Made by a program: the position numbers and the translations under genes. Below, in pieces: positions 1-8,636 of a stretch of DNA of 64,000 nt. A model generated the notes under the pieces. It searched no databases. It was given only the letters and a program-made list of their open reading frames with translations, and was not told the DNA's origin. The DNA lies in contig NZ_JAPENY010000001.1 in the NCBI RefSeq assembly GCF_026341825.1, positions 4,030,001 to 4,094,000 of the forward strand. Reading direction: 5' to 3'. This stretch comes from Streptomyces sp. NBC_00620. GTDB taxonomy: Bacteria > Actinomycetota > Actinomycetes > Streptomycetales > Streptomycetaceae. Every line of letters begins with the position of its first letter. Position 1 is the stretch's first letter.

Positions 1-491
1 ACACCGGCAGCTTCGTCATGTCGCTCTGGTTCGCCGGGCTCGGGCTCGGGCTTGCGCCGGTCATGGTCGGTGCGACCGAGGTCATCGTGGGCAACGCCCC
101 GATGGAGCTCTCCGGTGTCGCAGGTGGTCTCCAGCAGGCCGCGATGCAGATCGGCGGCAGCCTCGGTACGGCCGTGCTCGGCGCCGTGATGGCCTCCAAG
201 GTCGACGGCGACCTCGCTGGCAACTGGGCCGACGCCAAGCTGCCGCCGCTCACGCCCGAGCAGCTCGACGCCGCCTCCGAGGCGGTCCAGGTCGGTGCCG
301 CGCCGGTCACCCCGGACACGCCGGCCGCCGTCGCCGCCCAGATCACGGGTGTCGCGCACGACACCTTCATCTCCGGGATGAGCCTCGCCTGCCTGGTCGC
401 CTCAGGGGTCGCCGTCGTCGCTGTCTTCGTCGCGCTGCTCACCAAGCGGGGCGAGAACGCGGAGGCGGGCGCCGGAGCCGGGCACATCTAG
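1..491 (+). CDS. MFS drug exporter, C-terminal fragment (truncated by window start)
   Basis: The reading frame is open from the first complete codon (base 3), so the gene begins outside the window. The visible 162 residues contain two hydrophobic segments typical of the last helices of 14-TM DHA2 (EmrB/QacA-like) exporters. A motif resembling GVAGGLQQAAMQIGGSLGTA matches the conserved stretch before helix 13 of that family. A periplasmic-type loop rich in Pro, Ala and Glu follows, then a final helix and a short charged tail. Proton-driven efflux of small molecules at the cytoplasmic membrane is the inferred role; the substrate cannot be told. Confidence 0.85.
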   Translation, partial: TGSFVMSLWFAGLGLGLAPVMVGATEVIVGNAPMELSGVAGGLQQAAMQIGGSLGTAVLGAVMASKVDGDLAGNWADAKLPPLTPEQLDAASEAVQVGAAPVTPDTPAAVAAQITGVAHDTFISGMSLACLVASGVAVVAVFVALLTKRGENAEAGAGAGHI

Positions 492-614
492 GCGGGCTTC
501 AGGGGGCGTTTCCCCTATCAGGGTGACAACGCTAAAGATCCCTCGCACCCGGCACGCGCCGCACGTCACAGTGGGTCAAGTCCTCCGTACGGCCTGGAGG
601 ACGACCAGAACTGC

Positions 615-643
615 GGCGCGCTGCCGGAGGGGGGCAGCGCGCC
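615..643. terminator. Hairpin terminator between convergent genes
   Basis: An 11-bp perfect inverted repeat (615-625 with 633-643, arms GGCGCGCTGCC/GGCAGCGCGCC) with a 7-nt loop lies between the MFS stop codon and the stop codon of the convergent channel gene. It has no T-run, as is usual in streptomycetes, and could stop transcription from both sides. Confidence 0.7.
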
Positions 644-658
644 GTCGGTCTGTCCAGG

Positions 659-1456
659 TCACTGCCGCTGTACTTGTTCCTCCGCCGCTCCCGGCACCGG
701 AACCCCGGAGAGCGTGCCGGCCTCCGGCTCCGGGCCCCGCGACAGCGCCGCCACCTCCGCCCGCAGGGCGCGTACCTCCTCCGTGAGGGCGGTGATCGCG
801 GCGGTCTGGCGGCGTTCCTCGACGTCGTCCATCTCGAAGCGGGAGATGAACCAGGCGGCGATGTTGGCGGTGACGACACCGAGCAGGGCGATGCCGGAGA
901 GCATCAGGCCGACCGCGAGGATGCGGCCCAGGCCGGTGGTCGGGGCGTGATCCCCGTACCCCACCGTCGTCATCGTCGTGAACGACCACCACACCGCGTC
1001 GCCCAGCGTCTTGATGTTCCCGTTCGGCGACTCCCGCTCCACGGAGAGCACCGCGAGCGAACCGAACATCAACAGACCCACCACCGAGCCCGCGACATAC
1101 GTCGTGAGCTGTATCTGCGAGGCGATCCGGGCCCGTTGCCCGACCAGCAGCAGCGTGGAGACGAGCCGCAGCAGCCGGATCGGCTGGACCAGAGGCAGCA
1201 CCACCGCGATCAGGTCGAGCCAGTGCGTACGTACGAACTCCTTGCGCTCCTCGGCCAGTAGGAGCCGCGCGGCGTAGTCCGCGGCGAAGGCGCCCCACAC
1301 CACCCACTCCACGGCCGTGCACACGGAGGACACGTCGTGGCCCGCCCCTGGCCACACGATCGGCACGGCGTAGGCGACGGCGAAGGCCAGGGCGAACCCC
1401 AGCAGCGGCCGCTGCGTGCGCCGCTCCCAGCGGACCTGGGCCGATTGCTGCTTCAT
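659..1456 (-). CDS. Voltage-gated potassium channel, six-TM Kv-like
   Basis: This 265-residue membrane protein carries the K+ selectivity filter TVGYGD at about residues 164-169, preceded by a pore helix (DAVWWSFTTMT). Four hydrophobic segments lie upstream. An S4-like helix at about residues 91-110 (QPIRLLRLVS onward) has spaced arginines, so voltage sensing is likely. After the last helix (S6) a short coiled-coil-like tail (VRALRAEVAAL) may aid tetramerisation; no RCK/TrkA domain is present. The frame stays open far upstream, but the ATG at 1456 gives a normal N-terminus (MKQQSAQ). No strong SD is visible; a 12-bp direct duplication (ATCGTAGGAAAG, 1463-1486) lies just upstream. Confidence 0.9.
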   Translation of the reverse strand: MKQQSAQVRWERRTQRPLLGFALAFAVAYAVPIVWPGAGHDVSSVCTAVEWVVWGAFAADYAARLLLAEERKEFVRTHWLDLIAVVLPLVQPIRLLRLVSTLLLVGQRARIASQIQLTTYVAGSVVGLLMFGSLAVLSVERESPNGNIKTLGDAVWWSFTTMTTVGYGDHAPTTGLGRILAVGLMLSGIALLGVVTANIAAWFISRFEMDDVEERRQTAAITALTEEVRALRAEVAALSRGPEPEAGTLSGVPVPGAAEEQVQRQ

Positions 1457-1490
1457 GCCCGCATCGTAGGAAAGATCGTAGGAAAGAGAG

Positions 1491-1525
1491 GAGGGGCGGC
1501 GGGACCCTGGGCCCCGCCGCCCCTC
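1491..1525 (-). terminator. Strong GC hairpin downstream of aceE
   Basis: Arms of 13 bp (1491-1503 and 1513-1525) surround a 9-nt loop. The hairpin lies immediately after the aceE stop codon and before the channel gene in the same direction, so it probably terminates aceE transcripts. Confidence 0.7.
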
Positions 1526-1539
1526 AGGAGACGTACGAA

Positions 1540-4272
1540 CTACGCGTCGCCGCCCGCGGCCCCCGGGTCGGCCGCCGTCACGTCGAGCAACTGGTAGCGG
1601 TCGATCGCCTGCTTCAGCACCGACCGGTCGACCTTGCCTTCGCGCGCCAGCTCGGTGAGCACCGCGACCACGATCGACTGTGCGTCGATGTGGAAGAAGC
1701 GCCGGGCCGCGCCACGCGTGTCCGCGAAGCCGAAGCCGTCCGCGCCCAGGGACTGGTAGGTCCCCGGCACCCACCGGGAGATCTGGTCGGGGACGGAACG
1801 CATCCAGTCGGAGACGGCGACGAACGGGCCCTGAGCCCCCGACAGCTTCTGCGTCACGTACGGGACGCGCTGCTCCTCCTCGGGGTGCAGCAGGTTGTGC
1901 CGCTCCACCTCGACGGCCTCGCGCCGCAGCTCGTTCCAGGAGGTCGCCGACCAGACGTCCGCCTTGACGTTCCAGTCGGTGGCCAGGATCTGCTGCGCCT
2001 CGACCGCCCACGGCACCGCGACACCGGAGGCCATGATCTGCGCCGGGATGGTGCCCTGGTCGCCGGATTTCAAGCGGTAGATGCCCTTGAGGATGCCGTC
2101 CACGTCAACGCTCTCCGGTTCAGCCGGGTGCTGGATCGGCTCGTTGTAGACGGTCAGGTAATAGAAGACATCTTCGCTGTCCGGGCCGTACATACGGCGC
2201 AGCCCGTCCTTGACGATGTACGCGATCTCGTACCCGTACGCCGGGTCGTAGGAGACACAGCCGGGGTTCGTCGAGGCGAGCAACTGCGAGTGCCCGTCCG
2301 CGTGTTGCAGCCCCTCGCCGGTCAGAGTCGTACGACCGGCGGTCGCGCCCAGGACGAAACCGCGCGCCAACTGGTCGGCCATCTGCCAGAACTGGTCACC
2401 GGTGCGCTGGAAACCGAACATCGAGTAGAAGACGTAGACGGGGATCAGCGGCTCGCCGTGCGTGGCGTACGCCGAACCCGCGGCGATCAGCGAGGCCGTA
2501 CAGCCCGCCTCCGAGATGCCGTCGTGCAGCATCTGCCCGGTCGGCGACTCCTTGTACGCGAGCAGCAGATCGCGGTCCACGGACTCGTACTGCTGGCCGA
2601 GCGGGTTGTAGATCTTCGCGCTCGGGAAGAACGAGTCCATGCCGAAGGTGCGGTACTCGTCGGGCGCGATCAGCACGAACCGCTTGCCGATCTCCTTGTC
2701 CCGCATGAGGTCCTTGAGCAGCCGGACGAACGCCATGGTCGTGGCGATCGACTGGTTCCCGGAACCCTTCTTCACGCTCGCGTACGTCTTGTCCTCGGGG
2801 AGCACGAGGGGCTTGGACCGCACGACGCGCGTCGGGACGTACCCGCCGAGCCCCTTGCGGCGGTCGTGCATGTACTGGATCTCCTCCGAGTCGCGGCCCG
2901 GGTGGTAGTACGGCGGCGCGCCGCCCTCGAGCTGCTGGTCGGTGATCGGGATGTGCAGCCGGTCGCGGAAGCCCTTGAGGTCGGCGACCGTCAGCTTCTT
3001 CATCTGGTGCGTGGCGTTGCGGCCCTCGAAGTTCGGGCCGAGCGTCCAGCCCTTGACGGTCTGGGCGAGGACCACGGTCGGCTGGCCCTTGTGCGCCTTG
3101 GCCGCCGCGAAGGCCGCGTACACCTTCTTGTGGTCGTGACCGCCGCGCCCCAGGTGCAGGATCTGGTCGTCGGTCATGTTCTCGACCATCGCGCGCAGCC
3201 GGTGGTCGTGGCCGAAGAAGTGATCGCGGATGTACGCGCCGGTCTCGGTGGCGTACGTCTGGAACTGGCCGTCCGGCGTGGTGTTCAGCTGGTTGACCAG
3301 GACGCCGTCGCGGTCCTGGGCGAGCAGCGGGTCCCAGGTGCGGTCCCAGACCAGCTTGATGACGTTCCAGCCGGCGCCCCGGAACTGCGACTCCAGCTCC
3401 TGGATGATCTTGCCGTTGCCGCGTACCGGGCCATCCAGCCGCTGGAGGTTGCAGTTGACGACGAAGGTCAGGTTGTCCAGGCCCTCGCGCGCCGCGATCG
3501 ACAGCTGGCCGAGCGACTCCGGCTCGTCCATCTCGCCGTCGCCGAGGAACGCCCACACATGCGACTTGGAGGTGTCGGCGATCTCGCGCGCCTCCATGTA
3601 GCGGTTCATCCGCGCCTGGAAGATCGCGCCGAGCGGGCCGAGGCCCATGGAGACGGTCGGGAACTCCCAGAAGTCCGGCATCAGGCGCGGGTGCGGGTAC
3701 GAGGAAAGCCCGTACGGCGCCTTCGACTTCTCCTGCCGGAATGCGTCGAGCTGCTGCTCGCTCAGCCGGTCCAGGAGGAACGCGCGGGCGTAGATGCCCG
3801 GCGAGGCGTGCCCCTGGAAGAAGATCTGGTCGCCGCCGTCGCCCTCGTCCTTGCCGCGGAAGAAGTGGTTGAAGCCCACGTCGTAGAGCGAGGCGGAGGA
3901 GGCGAAGGTGGCGATGTGGCCGCCGACGCCGATACCCGGGCGCTGGGCCCTGGACACCATCACGGCCGCGTTCCAGCGGGTCGCGTTGAGGACCTTGCGC
4001 TCGATCTCCTCGTTGCCGGGGAAGAACGGCTCGTCCTTGGTGGCGATGGTGTTGACGTAGTCCGTGCTGCGCATCTCGGGCACGGCCACGCGCTTCTCGC
4101 GGGCCCTCTCGATCAGCCGCAGCATCAGATAGCGGGCGCGCTCACGGCCGCGCTCGTCGACGGCGGCGTCGAGGGAGTCGAGCCACTCCTGAGTCTCCTC
4201 AGGGTCGAAGTCCGGGACCTGGCTGGGAAGGCCGCCAATGATGATCGGGTTGCGATCGGATCCGGAAGCCAC
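1540..4272 (-). CDS. aceE: Pyruvate dehydrogenase E1 component, homodimeric type
   Basis: Encodes a 910-residue thiamine-diphosphate enzyme that decarboxylates pyruvate and passes the acetyl unit to E2 of the pyruvate dehydrogenase complex. Length and sequence match the single-chain AceE of Actinobacteria and Proteobacteria. The ThDP-binding motif begins GDGEMDEPES near residue 243 and ends about 30 residues later at VVNCNLQRLDGP. The segment ATHQMKKLTVADL and the C-terminal AARRFFHIDAQS are also AceE-like. The GTG at 4272 (VASGSDRNP) has an SD GAAGGAA 6-7 nt upstream; the frame is open further upstream but those codons read through hairpins. It stands alone, divergent from the DUF3052 gene. 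Confidence 0.97.
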   Translation of the reverse strand: MASGSDRNPIIIGGLPSQVPDFDPEETQEWLDSLDAAVDERGRERARYLMLRLIERAREKRVAVPEMRSTDYVNTIATKDEPFFPGNEEIERKVLNATRWNAAVMVSRAQRPGIGVGGHIATFASSASLYDVGFNHFFRGKDEGDGGDQIFFQGHASPGIYARAFLLDRLSEQQLDAFRQEKSKAPYGLSSYPHPRLMPDFWEFPTVSMGLGPLGAIFQARMNRYMEAREIADTSKSHVWAFLGDGEMDEPESLGQLSIAAREGLDNLTFVVNCNLQRLDGPVRGNGKIIQELESQFRGAGWNVIKLVWDRTWDPLLAQDRDGVLVNQLNTTPDGQFQTYATETGAYIRDHFFGHDHRLRAMVENMTDDQILHLGRGGHDHKKVYAAFAAAKAHKGQPTVVLAQTVKGWTLGPNFEGRNATHQMKKLTVADLKGFRDRLHIPITDQQLEGGAPPYYHPGRDSEEIQYMHDRRKGLGGYVPTRVVRSKPLVLPEDKTYASVKKGSGNQSIATTMAFVRLLKDLMRDKEIGKRFVLIAPDEYRTFGMDSFFPSAKIYNPLGQQYESVDRDLLLAYKESPTGQMLHDGISEAGCTASLIAAGSAYATHGEPLIPVYVFYSMFGFQRTGDQFWQMADQLARGFVLGATAGRTTLTGEGLQHADGHSQLLASTNPGCVSYDPAYGYEIAYIVKDGLRRMYGPDSEDVFYYLTVYNEPIQHPAEPESVDVDGILKGIYRLKSGDQGTIPAQIMASGVAVPWAVEAQQILATDWNVKADVWSATSWNELRREAVEVERHNLLHPEEEQRVPYVTQKLSGAQGPFVAVSDWMRSVPDQISRWVPGTYQSLGADGFGFADTRGAARRFFHIDAQSIVVAVLTELAREGKVDRSVLKQAIDRYQLLDVTAADPGAAGGDA

Positions 4273-4830
4273 GCTGTTCCTTCGCTGTCGGAGGGGTGTC
4301 AGAGATCTGCCCGACGCGTCGGGCCGGCTCCGTCGGGGAGCCGGCAGGGAGTTGTCGCAGATCGGTCTGAGGGGGTGTCCAAGGGCGGTCTGGGGGTGTT
4401 CTTCTCTGTGTTCACACCGTTCCCCATCGTGTACCCGGCGAACGGAATCGTCATCTCTACCGAGAGGTAACCGAGACGTTCGCGCAGTACGTTGGGACGT
4501 GCCCGGCCAAAACGCAACGATACGCTCAGTCCGTGACGCGTTCCGCAAAGTCGTTCGGGTCTCGTACCCTCCAAGGGTTCCGAAATTCGCAAACCGGGCA
4601 GAAGGGTGTGGTGTGCGTCACCAGGTGCCGCGATTCCATGCCTGGAGTTGCGTCGACACCGCCGGGAACGTCACCGTTTCGGCGGTCTCGACGGCCGGGT
4701 ACTTGCGCGATCCGCCCCGTCCGTGTGGACTACGGCCAATGCTTCGCGCACGCGCGTGGCCAGAAGACTTCCTCCAGCTCCGACAGAGCCGGGGGAGACC
4801 CCAACCAGAAACATGATCAGGAGGCAACCC
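4273..4830. promoter_or_regulatory. Divergent promoter region aceE / DUF3052 with aceE leader hairpins
   Basis: This 558-bp spacer separates divergent genes and holds no convincing ORF. On the aceE side there are two adjacent perfect inverted repeats: a 16-bp palindrome at 4309-4324 (GCCCGACGCGTCGGGC) and a 9-bp stem at 4323-4331/4337-4345. They share two bases, so the two helices may be mutually exclusive in the aceE leader RNA. On the other side a strong SD (AGGAGG, 4819-4824) precedes the GTG of the DUF3052 gene. I could not assign promoter boxes with confidence. Confidence 0.5.
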
Positions 4831-5271
4831 GTGAGCGCGACCGCGGACCACGCGGAGGAGAGGACGAACCCTGCCGCAAGGCTGGGGTTCCAGCCCGAGC
4901 AGGTGGTCCAGGAGATCGGCTACGACGACGACGTCGACCAGGAGCTCCGCGAGGCCATTGAGGAAGTCATCGGCGGCGAGCTCGTGGACGAGGAGTACGA
5001 CGACGTCGCCGATGCCGTGGTGCTGTGGTTCCGCGACGAGGACGGCGACCTGACCGACGTACTGGTGGATGCCACCACGTACATCGAAGAGGGCGGCACC
5101 ATCCTGCTGCTGACGCCGAAGACCGGCCGGGACGGCTACGTGGAGCCGAGCGACATCGCCGAAGCGGCGACGACCGCGGGTCTGTCTGCGACCAAGAGCG
5201 CCAGCGTGGGCAAGGACTGGAGCGGCAGCCGGCTGGTCACCCCGAAGGGGGCCAAGTCAGGCAAGCGGTAA
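4831..5271 (+). CDS. DUF3052 family protein
   Basis: A 146-residue acidic soluble protein of a family conserved across Actinobacteria and usually found next to aceE and an AhpE-type peroxiredoxin (established for mycobacteria as I recall). The body has the family hallmark GFQPEQVVQEIGYDDDVD near residues 19-37, a long acidic helix and the segment DGYVEPSDIAEAA, then a basic tail. No catalytic motif is visible and the function is unknown. GTG start at 4831 is fixed by SD AGGAGG six nucleotides upstream; a longer frame starting at 4606 lacks an SD. Confidence 0.9.
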   Translation: MSATADHAEERTNPAARLGFQPEQVVQEIGYDDDVDQELREAIEEVIGGELVDEEYDDVADAVVLWFRDEDGDLTDVLVDATTYIEEGGTILLLTPKTGRDGYVEPSDIAEAATTAGLSATKSASVGKDWSGSRLVTPKGAKSGKR

Positions 5272-5289
5272 GGCTCCGCCGGTCGGCCG

Positions 5290-5405
5290 GGTATCCGACT
5301 CCGGGGGCTCCCGCCCCCGGACCCCGCGGATATTCGGCCTGACGGCCTCGTCCTCATCATCAAACGCCGGACGGGCTGGGTGTACACCCAGCCCGTCCGG
5401 CGTTT
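5290..5405. repeat. Dispersed Streptomyces intergenic repeat ending in a 44-bp perfect palindrome
   Basis: Contains the modules found again near 41.5 and 47.5 kb (a CCGGGGGCTCCCGCCCCCGG hairpin, a GGCCTCGTCCTCA block, then AAACGCCGGACGGGCTG). Here the last module is mirrored: 5362-5383 and 5384-5405 are perfect reverse complements, a 22-bp-arm palindrome with no loop. Position just after the DUF3052 stop codon suggests a transcription terminator. Confidence 0.8.
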
Positions 5406-5462
5406 GGCGTGTGCCTCTGCGTAGGGTGGGCTCACCCGAACAGCCCCCTGGAAGGGAAGCGT

Positions 5463-5927
5463 GTGACTATGGCGATCGAGGTCGGCACCAAGGCCCCGGA
5501 CTTCGAGCTCAAGGACAACCACGGTGCCACCGTGAAGCTGTCCGACTTCCGCGGCGACAAGAACGTGGTGCTGCTCTTCTACCCGTTCGCCTTCACGGGT
5601 GTGTGCACCGGTGAGCTCTGCTCCCTGCGGGACAACCTGCCGCAGTTCACCGACCGTGACACCCAGCTGCTGGCTGTCTCCAACGACTCCATTCACACCC
5701 TGCGCGTCTTCGCCGAGCAGGAGGGCCTGGAGTACCCGCTGCTCTCCGACTTCTGGCCGCACGGCAACACTTCGCGCGCCTACGGCGTCTTCGATGAGGA
5801 CAAGGGCTGCGCGGTGCGCGGCACGTTCATCATCGACAAGGAGGGCGTCGTCCGCTGGACCGTCGTCAACGCCCTGCCGGACGCGCGTGACCTGAACGAG
5901 TACGTCAAGGCGCTCGACACCCTGTGA
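5463..5927 (+). CDS. ahpE: Peroxiredoxin, AhpE-like
   Basis: A 154-residue thiol peroxidase that reduces hydrogen peroxide, organic hydroperoxides or peroxynitrite. The thioredoxin fold begins VGTKAPDFEL. The peroxidatic cysteine sits in FAFTGVCTGELC at about residue 48, with a further cysteine five positions later. The Pro/Thr upstream of the active Cys and the later Arg (AVRGTFIID) are those of the AhpE/bacterioferritin-comigratory group. The reductant is probably mycothiol/mycoredoxin (inference from AhpE). SD GGAAGG at 5450-5455 fits GTG at 5463; ATG at 5469 is a possible alternative. Third member of a conserved aceE neighbourhood. Confidence 0.9.
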   Translation: MTMAIEVGTKAPDFELKDNHGATVKLSDFRGDKNVVLLFYPFAFTGVCTGELCSLRDNLPQFTDRDTQLLAVSNDSIHTLRVFAEQEGLEYPLLSDFWPHGNTSRAYGVFDEDKGCAVRGTFIIDKEGVVRWTVVNALPDARDLNEYVKALDTL

Positions 5928-6040
5928 TTGTTCGGTCCCAAGCCCTGCAAGGTGCGGGAACCCGTCACTAGGATCGACTCGTTGATCCGATACCAAACGC
6001 GAGACGGGGCATCCCGCCCCTGGACACCAATGGAGGACTC

Positions 6041-6616
6041 GTGGGAGTCAGCCTCAGCAAGGGCGGCAACGTATCGCTTTCGAAGGAGGCCCCGGGACTG
6101 ACCGCGGTCATCATCGGTCTGGGGTGGGACATCCGCACCACCACCGGCACCGACTTCGACCTCGACGCCAGCGCCATCCTGACGAACGCGGAGGGCAAGG
6201 TCAGCAGTGACGCCAACTTCGTGTTCTTCAACAACCTGAAGAGCCCGGACGGCTCGGTCGAGCACACCGGGGACAACACCACCGGTGAGGGCGAGGGTGA
6301 CGACGAGCAGATCAAGGTCAACCTCGCCGGCGTCCCGGCCGACATCGAGAAGATCGTCTTCCCGGTCTCGATCTACGACGCCGAGAACCGCCAGCAGTCG
6401 TTCGGCCAGGTCCGCAACGCGTTCATCCGCGTGGTGAACCAGGCCGGCGAGGCGGAGATCGCGCGCTACGACCTCTCCGAGGACGCCTCGACGGAGACCG
6501 CCATGGTCTTCGGCGAGCTCTACCGCCACGGCGCGGAGTGGAAGTTCCGTGCCATCGGTCAGGGCTATGCGTCGGGCCTGCGCGGCATCGCGCAGGACTT
6601 CGGCGTCAACGTCTGA
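6041..6616 (+). CDS. terD: TerD family protein (tellurium resistance), copy 1
   Basis: A 191-residue TerD/CABP domain protein. Key features are DFDLDASA at residues 38-45 and the acidic GDNTTGEGEGDDEQ at 77-90, which form the calcium-binding site known in this family. The family is linked to resistance to tellurite, to phage and to envelope or chemical stress, probably by assembling with TerC-like membrane proteins. Start is GTG (MGVSLSKGGN). The next gene is a clear paralogue, and the pair opens the Ter island. A TAGGAT box at about 5970-5975 may be the -10 of its promoter. Confidence 0.93.
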   Translation: MGVSLSKGGNVSLSKEAPGLTAVIIGLGWDIRTTTGTDFDLDASAILTNAEGKVSSDANFVFFNNLKSPDGSVEHTGDNTTGEGEGDDEQIKVNLAGVPADIEKIVFPVSIYDAENRQQSFGQVRNAFIRVVNQAGEAEIARYDLSEDASTETAMVFGELYRHGAEWKFRAIGQGYASGLRGIAQDFGVNV

Positions 6617-6716
6617 GTAAAGGCCCTACGGCTCAACCGTCCGGCGCCGCACACTTCACGTGCGGCGCCGGACGCGCTCGCCAACTCAACGTATGACCTC
6701 GGGGAGGACCACAATC

Positions 6717-7292
6717 ATGGGCGTCACGCTCGCCAAGGGGGGCAATGTCTCCCTCTCGAAGGCCGCACCCAACCTCACGCAGGTACTGATCGGGCTCGGT
6801 TGGGACGCGCGCTCCACCACCGGAGCCGACTTCGACCTCGATGCCAGCGCACTGCTGTGCAACTCCGGCCGGGTACTCGGCGACGAGTACTTCGTTTTCT
6901 ACAACCAGCTCAAGAGCCCCGACGGCTCGGTCGAGCACACCGGCGACAATCTCACGGGTGAGGGCGAGGGCGACGACGAGTCGATCCTGATCGACCTCTC
7001 CAAGGTTCCGGCCAATGTGGACAAGATCGTCTTCCCGGTCTCGATCCATGACGCCGACAACCGCGGCCAGACCTTCGGCCAGGTCAGCAATGCCTTCATC
7101 CGCGTCGTCAACCAGGCCGACGGCCAGGAACTCGCCCGCTACGACCTTTCCGAGGACGCCTCCACGGAAACGGCGATGATCTTCGGTGAGGTTTACCGCC
7201 ACGGCGCCGAATGGAAGTTCCGGGCCGTGGGGCAGGGGTACGCGTCGGGCTTGCGGGGCATCGCTCTAGACTTCGGAGTCAACGTTTCGTAA
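6717..7292 (+). CDS. terD: TerD family protein, copy 2
   Basis: A 191-residue paralogue of the preceding gene, colinear from end to end, with the same DFDLDASA and GDNLTGEGEGDDES calcium-ligand motifs and the same C-terminus (GYASGLRGIALDFGVNV). It differs mainly around residues 45-60, where copy 2 has a cysteine (LLCNSGRVLGDEYFVFYN). ATG at 6717 follows a strong SD (GGGGAGGAC). The 100-bp spacing and same direction suggest co-transcription with the upstream terD and the downstream TerC-like gene. Confidence 0.93.
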   Translation: MGVTLAKGGNVSLSKAAPNLTQVLIGLGWDARSTTGADFDLDASALLCNSGRVLGDEYFVFYNQLKSPDGSVEHTGDNLTGEGEGDDESILIDLSKVPANVDKIVFPVSIHDADNRGQTFGQVSNAFIRVVNQADGQELARYDLSEDASTETAMIFGEVYRHGAEWKFRAVGQGYASGLRGIALDFGVNVS

Positions 7293-7369
7293 AGCCGGGT
7301 ACGGCGGGGGGTGAAACCCTCTCCGGACTTCGTCCGGGGGTCACCCCCCAACTCACGATTGGGTAGCCA

Positions 7370-8515
7370 GTGGTCCTGAAAACCTTCGGCTGGTCGTTCG
7401 CGGTCACCGCGCTCGGCTTGGTCGCAGCGGTGCTGATCGACGGATGGACCGCGTTCGGGATCGTACTGATCCTGTCCATCCTCGAGATCTCGCTGTCCTT
7501 CGACAACGCGGTGGTCAACGCCGGAATCCTGAAGAAGATGAGCCCGTTCTGGCAGAAAATCTTCCTCACCGTCGGTGTTCTGATCGCCGTCTTCGGAATG
7601 CGGCTGGTCTTCCCCATCCTGATCGTGGCGATCAGCGCCTCGCTCGGCCCCATCGAGGCCGTCGACCTGGCGCTGAACGACGCTGACCGCTACCAGGAAC
7701 TGGTGACCGACGCCCACCCGGCGATCGCGGCCTTCGGCGGCATGTTCCTGCTGATGATCTTCCTCGACTTCATCTTCGAGGACCGTGACATCAAGTGGCT
7801 CGGCTGGCTGGAGCGCCCGCTGGCCAAGCTCGGCAAGGTCGACATGCTGTCGGTCTGCATCGCGCTGATCGTCCTGCTCGTCTCCGCGCTGTACTTCGCC
7901 CCGGAAGCCCATCTGCACGCCGGGCACGCCGACAAGGCGGAGACGGTCCTGCTCTCCGGCGTCGGCGGTCTCATCACCTACCTGATCGTCGGCGGCCTCT
8001 CCGGCTTCTTCGAGAACCGTCTCGAAGAGGAGGAGGAGCGCGAACACGAGGCCGAGGAAGAGGCCAAGCGCGCCGGCAAGCAGCCCACCATGGTCGTGCT
8101 CGCCGGCAAGGCCGCGTTCTTCATGTTCCTCTACCTCGAGGTCCTGGACGCGTCCTTCTCCTTCGACGGCGTCATCGGCGCCTTCGCCATCACCAACGAC
8201 ATCATCCTGATGGCGCTCGGCCTCGGCATCGGCGCCATGTACGTCCGGTCGCTCACGGTCTACCTGGTCCGCCAGGGCACCCTCGACGACTACGTCTACC
8301 TGGAGCACGGCGCGCACTACGCGATCGGCGCCCTCGCGGCGATCCTGCTCATCACCATCCGTTTCGAGATCAACGAGGTCATCACCGGCCTCGTCGGTGT
8401 CGTCCTGATCGCCTGGTCCTTCTGGTCCTCCGTGCGCCGCAACAAGGCGCTGGCAGCGGCCGAGGGAAAAGGTGAGAGCTCGGACGACAAGACCGAAGTG
8501 TCGTCCGGGGTCTGA
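7370..8515 (+). CDS. TerC-like integral membrane protein (DUF475 family)
   Basis: A 381-residue polytopic membrane protein. It has the TerC-superfamily signature EISLSFDNAVVNA near residues 38-50 and its second half-repeat equivalent LDASFSFDGVIGAFA near residue 260, each with an acidic residue in a helix that is thought to bind metal. An acidic, Glu/Arg-rich cytosolic loop (about residues 222-240) separates the halves. In Ter systems such proteins are proposed membrane anchors or metal transporters for TerD complexes. GTG start at 7370 is 78 bp after the terD stop. Confidence 0.88.
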   Translation: MVLKTFGWSFAVTALGLVAAVLIDGWTAFGIVLILSILEISLSFDNAVVNAGILKKMSPFWQKIFLTVGVLIAVFGMRLVFPILIVAISASLGPIEAVDLALNDADRYQELVTDAHPAIAAFGGMFLLMIFLDFIFEDRDIKWLGWLERPLAKLGKVDMLSVCIALIVLLVSALYFAPEAHLHAGHADKAETVLLSGVGGLITYLIVGGLSGFFENRLEEEEEREHEAEEEAKRAGKQPTMVVLAGKAAFFMFLYLEVLDASFSFDGVIGAFAITNDIILMALGLGIGAMYVRSLTVYLVRQGTLDDYVYLEHGAHYAIGALAAILLITIRFEINEVITGLVGVVLIAWSFWSSVRRNKALAAAEGKGESSDDKTEVSSGV

Positions 8516-8569
8516 TCCCGGTCCGGATCCCGGGGTGTGACCCGGGCCCCGGTGAGGAACGCTCTGAAC

Positions 8570-8606
8570 GGGGCGGCCGTCGAGGACAAGTCCTCACGGC
8601 CGCCCC
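8570..8606 (+). terminator. Long hairpin after the TerC-like gene
   Basis: Arms 8570-8587 and 8590-8606 pair over 17 bp with one bulged C and a two-base loop (AA). It follows the terD-terD-terC unit and precedes the TerA-like gene, so it may terminate or attenuate the first Ter transcript. Confidence 0.6.
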
Positions 8607-8636
8607 GCGGCATACCGAGGGAACGTGGGGGCGGGA

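Noticed and set aside
523..879. Short ORFs in both strands around the MFS/channel junction
   Set aside because: Arg/Pro/Ala-rich composition, no SD, and overlap with the hairpin and the channel gene.
1690..4470. 926-aa open frame on the plus strand opposite aceE
   Set aside because: It is a GC-bias shadow of aceE: Val/Arg/Leu/Asp-rich with no family resemblance, no SD, and entirely antisense to a firm gene.
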